Positions 45,661-58,300 of a DNA stretch of 64,000 bases are shown piece by piece. The stretch covers positions 26,490,294 through 26,554,293 of the forward strand of contig NC_081844.1 of assembly GCF_963259705.1 (NCBI RefSeq). The letters are read 5' to 3'. A model generated the notes under the pieces. That model saw nothing but the letters and a program-made list of their open reading frames with translations, was not told the DNA's origin and made no database searches. A program made the translations under genes and the position numbers. The stretch comes from Myotis daubentonii. Its lineage: Eukaryota; Chordata; Mammalia; Chiroptera; Vespertilionidae. The first letter of the stretch is position 1. The number at the start of each line of letters is the position of its first letter.

Positions 45661-47650
45661 CGGAGGCCGACCCCCCACCCCATCCCTCCGTCGGCGCGTT
45701 TGGTCGTCGTCACCGAAGGACCGGCCGAGACCCCTGGGGCTCTGGCAGTTCAGCCCCCTGTCCTGTGGTGGGGTGGGTGGGTTACTGTAGTCACCGGGTA
45801 AAATGAGATGCGGGGGGGTCGGGGGGCGGGGGAACATCTGTAGCTTCTGGTTCGGAGACTCATTTATTCATCCAACACGTAGTTACTGAGCGCTTAATGC
45901 GCACCGGTCACTGCGCCTGCTGGGCTTCAGCAGCGGGCAGATTACGGCCCGGCCCCCCCAGAACTGACATCCCAGCGCGGGTGGATCTGGGCGAGGCCCA
46001 GAAACCAGCCTTTTCTGAGGGCGCCCGGGTGGTTCTGTTGCAGGTGGTACCCAGGGCTGGACTTTGGGGGAAACTGCCCTGGTAGGTGAGAGCATGGGCT
46101 GCAGAACCGACCGCACCTTCCTGAAGTCTGCAGGGCCTCGTGGGGTCTGGCTGCTGCTCTTCCGCTTCTGTCGCATCTCATACCCATCTCCCCGCATCTC
46201 ATACCCATCTCCCCGCTGTCCGCCGAGCTTCAGCTGTACCAGCCTGTCTCTCTCTCTCGCTCTCTCGGCGTCTGCCTCGCAGCCTTTGCAGTTGCTGCTC
46301 CCTCTGCCTGGACTGCCTTGCGTGGTGCCTTCTGGTCATCCAGGTCTCATCGGAAGTGACCTACCAGCGGGTCCTTCCCGTTCTGCCCTCATCTGAAGCA
46401 GCCCCCTTTCCGGGAGTGTTTCACCTGCCCTGGGGTTAACCTTGCAGGGCTTAGCAATATTTGGAGTCATTTCCCTCATTAGTTAACTTGTTCAGGGTCT
46501 GTCTTCGTCCACGACCATAAAAGTTCCACACGAGCAGAAACCTTGCCTGCCTTGATTGCAGCGTTGTGTGGTGTGGTGTGGTGTGGTGTCGGGCCTGGCA
46601 TTCGTTTGTTCACTCATTGGCTCAGTAAGTATCTGTTGAGCGCCAGCTCTGTGCCATGAACCGTTCGCAGCTCTGAGGATACGAAGAAAAGCCGAAAGTC
46701 CCTGCCCTCCTGGGATTTGCATGTGGAGATGCAGGGAGACCAGTGAGGAGGCTGTTGTGATCATCCAGGCCACAGGTGACCGGGACTCTGGACTCAGACC
46801 AGGACGGTGGCCCTGGAGGTGGTGAGAGGTGGTCAGGTTCTGAATGTGTTTTAGAGGAGCAGCAGCAACAGGATCAGATAAGAGCTGGGTGTAAGAGAGA
46901 GAGAGAGGGATCGAGGATGAGTCCGGGGTTTTTGGAAAGATGGATTTGCTGTCTGCGGAGATGGGGAAGACCGGGAGAGAGCAGGTTGAGGTGTTGGGAG
47001 CTCAGTTTTCGACAGGTTGCCTTTAAATGTTTGTTAGCATCAGATGGAGGTGTGACCAAGACAGATAGAGGGGCGAGTCTGTGGGTCAAAGGACACAGCA
47101 AGGCCAGAGAGGCAGGTGGCATCCGTGTAGAAGGGGCATCTGAAGCCTTGAGGCTGGGTGAGATCGGCATGGAGGTGACTGTCGGCAGAGGGAGTGGCCC
47201 AAAGATGGAGCTGGTGGGCTCCTCATTAGAGAATTGGGGTCGAGGGAGGTCAGTGAAAGGAACTGTCAGGGAATCAGGGGTGTAAGAGTGCAGGTCTGAG
47301 GGTCCCACGGGAAGGGCAGGAAGAGAAAACCAGTTTGTCCAGTGCCCTGAGGGGTGGGGACTGCCCCAGCGTGAGGCAGGTGGTAGAGAGAGAATGGGAG
47401 GGAGACAGACAGCTCTACTAGAAACGCCCGCAGAGAAGGAGGTGTTTTGTTTTGTGGTGGTTTGTTTGTTTTTTAATGATGGGAGTGTGTTTGTTAATGA
47501 TCTAGTAGAGACACAAATTGTTTTTTTGTGGACCTGGGACATTCGGACATTCGTCCAAGGCAAAGGAGGGAAGCCGCATGGGTGGTCCTGGGGACTTGCT
47601 GGTGTTCTCTGCCAGCTGTTTTTGTTTACTCAGTCACTTGGACGCATCCT
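45661..47650. other. ELOF1 intron 1, left part
   Basis: Unique sequence plus, at 46600-47400, a widespread old mammalian repeat (GAGGTGTTGGGAGCTCAGTT). A 229-codon minus frame here is not a gene. A (GTGTG)n tract is near 46565. Confidence 0.5.
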
Positions 47651-48394
47651 CAGTTAAGATTGAGGATGTTGCCACAGCGTGGATGGACCTAGAGCAGCAG
47701 TTCTCAACCTGTGGGTCGCGACCCCTTTGGGGGTTGAACAACCCTTTCATGGGGTTGCCTAAGACCATCGGAAAACACATATATTACATATTGTTTTTGT
47801 GATTAATCACTATGCTTTAATGATGTTCAATTTGTAACAATGAAAATACATTTTGCATGTCAGATATTTACGATTCATAACAGTAGCAAAATTACAGTTA
47901 TGAAGTAGCAACGAAAATAATTTTATGGTTGGGGGTCACCACAACATGAGGAACTGTATTAAAGGATCGCAGCATTAGGAAGGTTGAGAACCACTGACCT
48001 AGAGGGTATTATACCAAGTGAAATAAGTCAGAGAAAGACAAATACCATATGATTTTACTTATATGTGGAATATAAAGAACAAGATAAACAAGCAAACAAA
48101 ACAGAAACAGACTCATAAATGCAGAGGACAGACTGATGGTTGCCAGAGGGGAGGGGGATTGGGGCTCGGTGAAAAAGGTGAAGGAATTGAGAAATATAAA
48201 TTGGGAGTTACCAAATACTCGTGGGGATGTAAAGTACAGCCTAGGAAATACAGTCAGTAATACTGTGTGGTGCCAGGTGGGTACTGGAATATCAGGGGAA
48301 GACTTTGTAGAGTATATGATTGTCTCACCACTATATTGTACACCTGAAACTAATACAAAATGTTGAATGTAAACTGTAATGAAAAGTTAAAAAA
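47651..48394 (+). mobile_element. LINE-1 (L1MA-like) 3' end split by SPIN
   Basis: AGCGTGGATGGACCTAGAG, then after the SPIN element AGTGAAATAAGTCAGAGAAA to ACTGTAATGAAAAGTTAAAA. Confidence 0.85.
47695..47996 (+). mobile_element. SPIN hAT element, 302 bp, perfect duplication
   Basis: CAGCAGTTCTCAACC to GGTTGAGAACCACTG; the 8-bp ACCTAGAG is at 47687-47694 and 47997-48004. Confidence 0.97.
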
Positions 48395-48582
48395 AATGTT
48401 TAAAGTATATTTTTATTGATTTCAGAGAGGAAGGGAGAGGGAGAGATAGAGACATCAGTGATGAGAAAGAATCACTGATTGTCTGCCTCCTGCACCCTGG
48501 GCATGTGCCCTGACCAGGAATCGAGCAGTGACCTCCTGATGCATAGGTTGACACTCAACCACTGAGCCACGCTGGCCAGGCT
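48395..48582 (-). mobile_element. Ves SINE, older subtype
   Basis: ATTTTTATTGATTTCAGAGA to GAGCCACGCTGGCCAGG. Confidence 0.85.
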
Positions 48583-48610
48583 TTAAACATTTTTTTAAAT
48601 GAATGAGGAC

Positions 48611-48826
48611 GTGCCCTAACCATTTTTGGCTCAGTGGATAGAGCATCAGCCTGCTGACTGAAGAGTCCCAGGTTCGATTCTGGTCAAGGGCATGTACCTT
48701 GGTTGCGGGCACATCCCCAGTAGGGAGTGTGCAGGAGAGGCAGCTGATCGATGTTTCTCTCTCATTGATGTTTCTAACTCTCTGTCCCTCTCTGTAAAAA
48801 ATCAATAAAATATATATTTTTAAAAA
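48611..48826 (+). mobile_element. Ves SINE
   Basis: GCCCTAACCATTTTTGGCTC to AATAAAATATATATTTT. Confidence 0.85.
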
Positions 48827-50697
<1,871 letters not shown>

Positions 50698-51280
50698 CAA
50701 AACAGAGGACCCACCCCCTTTGCAGACTCGCTGCCGAGGACCGGCCCGCCGGGTACCAATCCAGAGACATTCCTGAGGTCCAGGGTGTGGGTCCAGGGCC
50801 TTCGCAGCCCCTGCCTGTGTACGGAGTGCATGTGGATGTGGATGTGAATGTGTGACTGCAAGTGTGGCCACGGGGTGTGCTCATGGGCAGGGGGCTCCGG
50901 GGGTCTGAACTGCCTCCCTTGGCTCCAAAAGCCCTTTGACTTGCTCCCTCTTTTGGCCCCTGACCGCCTGGCTCTGGAGCCCTGGCTTCTCCGGGGGCCA
51001 ATGTCCTGACATCCTGGGTGAGAGCAAGCCCAGCAGAGACAGCCTCAGGACTCTCCGCCTCCTCACCCACCTCCCCAGCACCTTGCCCGTGTGAACTGGA
51101 CCGCACGCCTCCTCTGCCTTCCAAGGACTGTGGCCTGGGATTCAGCACCACTGGCCCCTGGCTGGGCCCTGGCAGGGGGCCCCGGTTCATGTGTAGTTGC
51201 TTTTATAGAGGAGGGAGGGGCTGGGTTGGGGACTGTTAGTCACCAGTCCTTAAATAAAGCAGCCGACGCAGACTCCTGTC
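50698..51280 (+). other. ELOF1 3' UTR
   Basis: Unique sequence from the TAG stop to the AATAAA at 51253-51258. It has no repeats, as expected for a conserved short gene. Confidence 0.75.
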
Positions 51281-52109
51281 TGATTTCTTGGGTTCTGGTC
51301 AGGCCCCCGGGCCTAGTGAGGGGGGAGAGGGAGGCCTGGCACGTCATTGGAAATGGGGTATGGTCAGTCCTTCCAACTGTCCAACATTTGTCCACCAGAC
51401 AAGCATCCAGGGTAAAACCAAGGCAGTGCTGGGCGCAGGAACTCCGATGACCCCATAGACGCAGGCAAGAATTTAGTTCAGTGAGAAATAGGGCAACAGA
51501 GCTGGGGTGCGTGGAGCAGGGGGTCAGGGAAGGCTTCTTGGCTGACGGAGGTAACTCAAGAGCCACCCTCTGCAGTGGCTTCTCTCAGGCTTGCCTGCCT
51601 CACCCCCTTGTCCCAACAGCCACCCTGTGAGGCAGGTGCCCCAGGCTTGCAGGTGAGGAAACGGGCCAGAGATGGGAGGTCACTGGCCCAAGGTCCCACA
51701 GCCAGAAAGCAGCACAGTGGTCCTTAAACTCAGGACACCTGGCTTCACCACCCAGGGTGCAGGCTGAGAGGACAGCTCGTGGTTTTGTGGGGCTGGGGAG
51801 CTCTGGGGAAGAGTAAGGGTCCTAAAGGGAGCCTTGTCCCAGGCTGGTGAGGAGTCTCAAAGGCTGGAGGTACCAGCCAGATGCACGGGTGTGGTCCAAT
51901 ATGTATTGATCTTTGTCCCTGTTCACGGCTCAGAGCTACTAAAACTCTTGGAATTTCCAGTGCGATCACCCAAGATGGGGCTGGTCACCAGAAAGATCGG
52001 GTGATTACTGAGGGGAACTCCCAGCCACCTCTGGGAAGGGTCAGGGAGAGACTACAGGTTAAGCTCTCTAAATCTTCAATAAGATTTGGTGAACAGTTGA
52101 AACATATAA
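51281..52109. other. ELOF1-CNN1 spacer
   Basis: Mostly unique; GAGGAAACGGGCCAGAGATG near 51655 is MIR-like. Confidence 0.45.
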
Positions 52110-52287
52110 TTTTTTTTTTATTTTTATTTTTTATTGCTTAAAGTATTACAAGGGGTATTACATATGTCTCCTTTTTCCCCCCCGCCCTTGACAATCCCCT
52201 GACCTCCCCTACCCCCCAGTGTCTTATGTTCATTGGTTATGCTTATATGCATGCATATAAGTCCTTCGGTTGATCTCTTTAATTTTT
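52110..52287 (-). mobile_element. LINE-1 3' end
   Basis: GTATTACATATGTCTCC and ACCCCCCAGTGTCTTATGTT, same 3' UTR as at 29460. Confidence 0.85.
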
Positions 52288-52502
52288 TTTTAATATATTT
52301 TATTGATTTTTTATAGAGAGGAAGGGAGAGAGATAGAAAGTTAGAAACATCGATGAGCGAGAAACATCGATCAGCTGCCTCCTGCACATCTCCTGCTGGG
52401 GATATGCCCGCAACCCAGCACATGCCCTTGACCAGAATCGAACCTGGGACCCTTCAGTCCGCAGGTCGACGCTCTATCCACTGAGCCAAACCGGTTTGGG
52501 CT
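52288..52502 (-). mobile_element. Ves SINE
   Basis: Young copy flanked by CTCTTTAATTTTTTT. Confidence 0.9.
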
Positions 52503-52511
52503 CTTTAATTT

Positions 52512-52710
52512 TTTTAAATATATTTTTTATTGATTTCAGAGAGGTAGAGAGAGAGAGAAACATCGATGATGAGAGGGAATCATTGATTGGCTTCTTCCTG
52601 CACTTTGGACTAAGCCCATGACCCAGGAATGTGCCCTTGACCGGAATTGAACCTGGGACCCTTTGGTCCACAGGCCAACGCTCTATCCACTGAGCCAAAC
52701 TGGCTATGGG
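52512..52710 (-). mobile_element. Ves SINE
   Basis: AAATATATTTTTTATTGATT to GAGCCAAACTGGCTATGG. Confidence 0.85.
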
Positions 52711-52770
52711 GAAACCTATGTAATTTTATCAACCAATAAATTCAATTTAAAAATTTAAATAAAAAGGTTT
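52711..52770 (+). mobile_element. LINE-1 tail scrap
   Basis: TATGTAATTTTATCAACCAA and AATAAATTCAATTTAAAAA. Confidence 0.5.
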
Positions 52771-54799
52771 GATGAGCTTCCAGGTTGGTGAACTGGGGAG
52801 GTGCTGGGAAGGTGGGCGTGGAGCGCATGGCAGCTCCGCTCTCCTTCCCCAGCCTTGCCCTGTGCAGCTCTTCCATCAGGCTGTTCCTGGCTTATGCCCT
52901 TTTATAATAAACCTGTAAGCGACCTGTTACTCTGAGGACTGAACGATCTATAGCCAGTTGGTCACAAGCACCTGGACTTGCAATTGGCAGCTGAAGTGGG
53001 AGAGGACCAGCTTGTAGGACCGAGCCCTTATTCTATGGGATCTGATCCTATCTCCAGGCAGTGTCGGAACGGAGTTCCCTGCTTGGTGGTGTTGGGAAAG
53101 CACACATCTTAGCGTGGCTGATGGTGAGCACCTGGGCACTGCACAATGCCCTCGGATGGCCTCCGGTTGTGAGGTCCTGACTCAGTAGCCTGCGGCAGGT
53201 CAGCTCTGCCTCCTGAGCCTGAGCAGCAGGGCCCTGTGCTTTGGATTCCTCATTGGTGCAATGGGAAGGATGATGGAGCCTTCCTCCAGGGGCCACACTG
53301 GATGGAGGTGCCTCGTTTGGTTTGAGCCACTAGAATCCACCCTGGATGTTGAGGGGTGTGAACAGTCAAATGCTGAGCTGGCAGGAAGCCCTGACCACCC
53401 AGGCCCAGCTACTGGGTCTGGCATGTGCCCCCGGAAGTCCACCCTGCCCTGAGATGCTCCTTCCTGGTGCGCCCACCTCCCCGCCAAGGCCCCAGGGAAG
53501 GTTTGGTCCAGACAGGAGACAGTGGTCCTGGGCCAAGTGGTGGACGGGCCTGGGTGGGATTGCTTCTGGGGTCCAGGGAAGGGGGGCTCAGTCCTCTGGC
53601 ATCCAGGGCCCGCCCACCCCAGTCTCACAGACCAAGTGCTAATATGGTGCTGTTTTCCACAGGAGGCAGGGCCCAGAGCCAGGCGTGGATCCTCAGCGTA
53701 GCTTCTAGAGCTGGCCCTCGGGGAGCAGGACTCACAGTAGCCAGGCCAAGAGTGCCTGGAATCCAGTTTACAAGGCCCCAAGGGCTAAATCATCTGCATG
53801 TAGGTCTTCTGATGTCTGTCTGCAGATCCCCCACGTTCCAGCCTCACCCCCTGCCCTGGGGAGGGGAGGAGAGAAGGCTGCACTGTGACCCCTGCATGGC
53901 TGCGTCCTCTCCTTGGAACCCTGACAGTTGGTGGCTTGCAAGAGGGATGACTGGCGCCGACATCACAGAACAGGATCCCCTCTGAAACAGGGAGGTTGGG
54001 GCCTGGCCACAGACTTCTAAGGTCCTGGAATGGCAGGCGAGACTGGGGGATCAGCCGTAAGAAGAGGGCAGAGTGAGCCTGGCGCAGAAGACAGCCATGC
54101 CCTCAGTCAGCTACTCAACTGCTCTGCCAGTCAGTAAAGGACCATTGCCCTGGGCCCACAAAATGCCCATCCTCGCCCACTGCCCTGTCCCCTCACCCTC
54201 CACACACTGCAATCCAGGACTAACGGGGTCCCCCTGCCCACAGGGGCCTCCAGGACCCAGCTTGTCCATTGGTCGGTGCCAAACATCCTATTTGGTGTAG
54301 TCATTTCAGCTTCCCCATGAGCCTTGTGTCCCCATTTTCCTGATGGAAAAACAGACCTGAAGAGGGGAAGTGACTTGCCCAAGGTCACCTGTCCCATCTA
54401 GCCCATCCCAGCACTTGGGTTTTTCCTCACAACTCACAGGCCCCCTGGCAAAGTACATGGGTACTGAGCATGTGTGTGTGGGTATTGTGTGCATATGTGA
54501 GAGGGTGCGTTGTGACGTGTCTTTTTATATAGGAGTGTGTACTGCATGTGTGAGTATCTGTAGGTGCCTCTAAGGCTCAGCAAGCGTGTACACACACCAT
54601 ACCCACCAAGAGGTGTGTGTGTGAGTACATGTCCGTGTGTCCGGGTCCAGCCGAGTGGCTGTGAGCCTGTGTGTATAGAGTGTGTGAGAATATGTGTGCC
54701 TGTGCAGAAGTGTGTTTGGTCAATGCAGGATACCTGAGCAAGGCTGTTTGTGCATGTGCAAGAGCCATACAGGCTCCAGGACAGAGCAACCTGAGTCTT
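52771..54799. other. unique spacer before the CNN1 3' end
   Basis: GC-moderate with a 193-codon minus frame but no family signal. A GTGTGTG-rich stretch is at 54468-54720 and a MIR-like AAACAGACCTGAAGAGGGGA at 54348. Confidence 0.5.
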
Positions 54800-55314
54800 C
54801 AGATGATTTTATAGCCATTTATTGTGCTCCAGTGAAATAGAAAAAGAAAGTGCTCGCATTACAAACACCGCTGTCACATCCACATACGCCAGTCGCTGCA
54901 AACCAAACCGCGTGTGTCCGCTGGGTCTCTGGGCATGCAGTTGGCTCCCATTGTGGGAATGGGGTGGAGGCAGGCTGAGCCTGGGCTCTGGGGGCTTTGC
55001 TTGGGGGGCTTCTTGTCCTGGGGGGAACCCACCTGTGAGGGAGTGGGGGGCAGCTGGGGTAGCTTTGCTCAGTGCGTCCTTTGGATGCTGTTGGGAACAC
55101 CTGGCTCGATGTTGGACCCTGCAGTGCTCCAGGGAGGAGAGCCCCCTCCCCCCCACAGACCCCCCAGTCTGCTCCTCCCCCCAATGCTAACCCTGTAGGC
55201 AGGTGCCAGGGGCTGGAGGGCGCCATGCAGGGGGCAGGGGTTAGCGGGGCCGGGCTAGGCCCTGCCGAGCAGCAGCCAGCCTCCCTGGGGGGGGAGGCGG
55301 GGGGGCCCAGGGCC
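54800..55314 (-). other. CNN1 3' UTR
   Basis: It runs from the TAG stop (55315-55317) to the signal AATAAA read on the minus strand at 54823-54818. The surrounding bases (GGAGCACAATAAATGGC) fit my memory of the human CNN1 end. Confidence 0.75.
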
Positions 55315-58300
55315 CTAGGCAGAATTGTAGTAGTTGTGTGGGTGGTGGTTGTGGGCAGGCTCGCCCAGTTCGGGGTAATCGGTCGTCAGGCAGTACTTGG
55401 GGTCGTAAACCTGGCGCGGCAGCCCATACACCGTCATGCCCCGCTGCGAGGCCCCCTTATTGCTGCCCATCTGCAGGCTGACGTTGAGACTGTCGCAGTG
55501 CTCCATGCCCAGCCCCGGCTCGAAGATCTGCCGCTTGGTCCCCGGAGCCGTCATGCCGGCCTGCGGAGGCAGCGCAGTCAGGCCGTGGGCATGGCGGAGG
55601 GCAGGAGCCCCACCAGCCCACCCCATGGCCCCCCGCACACCTGGCTGGCTCCCTTGTTGGTGCCCATCTGCAGGCTGATGGTGGCCTGGTCCAGGGGTTG
55701 GTCCGTGCCCAGCTTGGGGTCGTAGAGGTGGCGCCGGGTACCATAGGCCGTCATGCCCTGCTGGCTGGCAAACTTGTTGGTGCCCATCTAAGGATCCAGA
55801 AGGAGAGGCACTTCAAGGTTACAGAGCCTCACCACGGGTGCCCGTGGACACTCAGGGCCTCTAACCAGGCACCGTTTCCACTCGGGCTACAGACAGGAAG
55901 CCAAGGCCCAGAGAGAGTGTCACAGCTCAGTGAGTGGCTCAGAGCACCCGGGCCTGACTGACAGCTTCAAGTCCCAGCGTGGCCACTCGTCACCTGGGAG
56001 AGCCTGAGGGCTGGGCCAGCTCCTCCAGGCCTGTTTCCATATAAACGGTCTGACGGTAACCGCCTGCCTTCTAGAGCTGCTGCGGGCGGGCGTGGGTCAG
56101 GTGCAGAGTTAGAGCATCAGGGCCAAATACGCTGTCCCCAAAGCCCGCAGGGACCAGGATGCCTTCCCGCCTCCGCCTCCAGCCGGGCAGTGCGCCTCGG
56201 GTGGGCAAGGGCAGTACCTGCAGCCCAATGATGTTCCGCCCCTCTCGAAGCTTCTCCGGCTCAAACTTCCGCTCCTGCTTCTCCGCATACTTCACACCCA
56301 CATTCACCTTGTTCCCTTTCGTCTTGGCCTGGGGAAGGGGGGGGGCAGGGACTGAGGAGGGGGCCTCGGGGCGCACGGTCCCCTCCCACCCACGCTGGGC
56401 TCAGGGACGTGAGTGGCCCCACCTGAATTCCAGCCCAGACCGCCCACAGCCCCTCCGGCCCATGCCCACCTTGGAGCCACACTCACCATGCTGGCCAGGG
56501 CCAGGAGGGTGGACTGCACCTGGGTGTAGTTGGTGTTCTCGAACAGGTCATTGGCCTCAAAGATGTCGTGGGGCCTCACCCCGTACTTGGTGATGGCTTT
56601 GATGAAGTTGCCTATGTTCTCCAGCTGGAGAGGCAGGGGGCAGTCAAGCCAGGGGCGGGGCAGAGGGTGGTGCTGAGGGGCGGTGGCGAGGGGTTGAAAG
56701 CGTTAAGAGTCTGGGCTCACCTGGTGCCAATTTTGTGTCGATTCATTGACCTTCTTCACGGAGCCTGGCTGGAGCTTATTGATGAACCTACAAGGAGTAG
56801 GGGAGAGGAGTGACAAGGTGACCCCTGCTGCCCCACCCATGCCCAACCCAACAGGACAAGGGGCAGGATGACAGTCCGTAGGCGACATCTATGTTGCTGT
56901 TTCCCACTGCAGTCGCTCTCACCAAAATACACCCCAAAACACAGGCAGGACCAAGGTGGGAAACCAGCCTGGCTGGTGTTGCTCAGTGGTTGAGCATCGA
57001 CCTGTGAACCAGGAGGTCGGGGTTTGGTTCCTGGTCAGGGCACATGCCCGGGTTGTGGGCTCGATCCCCAGTGTGGGGTGTGCGGAGGCAGCCGATAATG
57101 AATCTCATTATTGATGTTTCTATCTCTTCCCCCTCTTCCTTTCTGAAATCAATAAAAATATTGGGGGAAGGGGGAAAAAGACGGGAAACCAAGCGCAGGA
57201 GCAGACTGTCCGTCAGTCTCCTTGTCGAAGGTGGGGGTCCCCTGGTGCGCCCCACCCCTGGAGTCCGTGCAGTCTCCTTCACTCCTGTACTCCGAGAGCC
57301 TGCAGCTCAGGCCTCACCTTCTCTGCAACACTCACCCCTTGACCTCATCCAGTCTCTTGACTTCAAATGCCACTGACATGCCAGCCACTCCCCAGCATCT
57401 CCCTGGGGCCCCGGCCTCCTCCTCTCCACCCCAGCTCCATACACGGATGTGTCAAATCAACGCACCCACCCCGGACCCCTGACACCCGCCTCTCCCCACA
57501 GAACTTTCTCCTTCCCAGTTCAGGAAACCCACCCTCCCAGGGCACAGGCAACACCCTCAGACTTGTCCTTGACTCTCCTCTGCCTTCTGTCACCCCACAC
57601 CCAGCCCCTCAGCAAGGCTCTGGTTCTGCCTTCCCAAGGCCACAGCTTCCCACCGCCCTGCACGGAGTCCCCAGCGGCTCCCTGTGGGCTCCCAGCTTCC
57701 ACCTCATTCCCTACAGACCCTTCCTCTGGCAGCTAGAATGGCCTTTTAAAAACAATACCAGTTACTCCCCACCTCAAGATGCTCCTAGGGTTTCCTAACT
57801 CCTTAGCATAACTACCAGGCCCCATGTCACCCGGCCCCCGACCGACCCCCTCCGCTCCCCCAATCCTCCTGTGCCAGCCACTCCCCGCAGGGCCTTTGCA
57901 CTGGCTGCCCCCTTGCCTGGCCCACTCTTCCCTCAGACACCCGCCTGGTCTCCTCCCTCGCTTCACCCGGGGTTCTGCGCAATGTTACCTCTCAAAGACC
58001 TCCCAGACCGTTCTGCACAAAGCAGCTGCCACACCCGCCCCGGCCCCCATCCTCCCCTCGACTCTTCCCACGTCACTTCCCACCATGAGCAAGTACGTGG
58101 TTGTCCCATGGATTGTGGAACCCATGTCCCCGCTAGGACTAAAGCTCCCTCTGAGCTCGAGGCCGCCTTGTTCACCGTCCCAGGGCCTAGACCTGACACA
58201 TAGCGGAGGCTCCATCAATGCCGGTGAGCGGGGACCGAGTGGGTGAGTGGCTCTGCACTTTGTTTGTTTGTTTGTTAGTCCTCACCTGAGGATATTTTCT

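Noticed and set aside
46874..47563. 229-codon minus-strand open frame in ELOF1 intron 1
   Set aside because: Composition-driven, no domain, lies across an old interspersed repeat, no splice or promoter context.
53200..53781. 193-codon minus-strand frame between ELOF1 and CNN1
   Set aside because: No recognisable family, no poly(A) or splice evidence, overlapping frames on the other strand.
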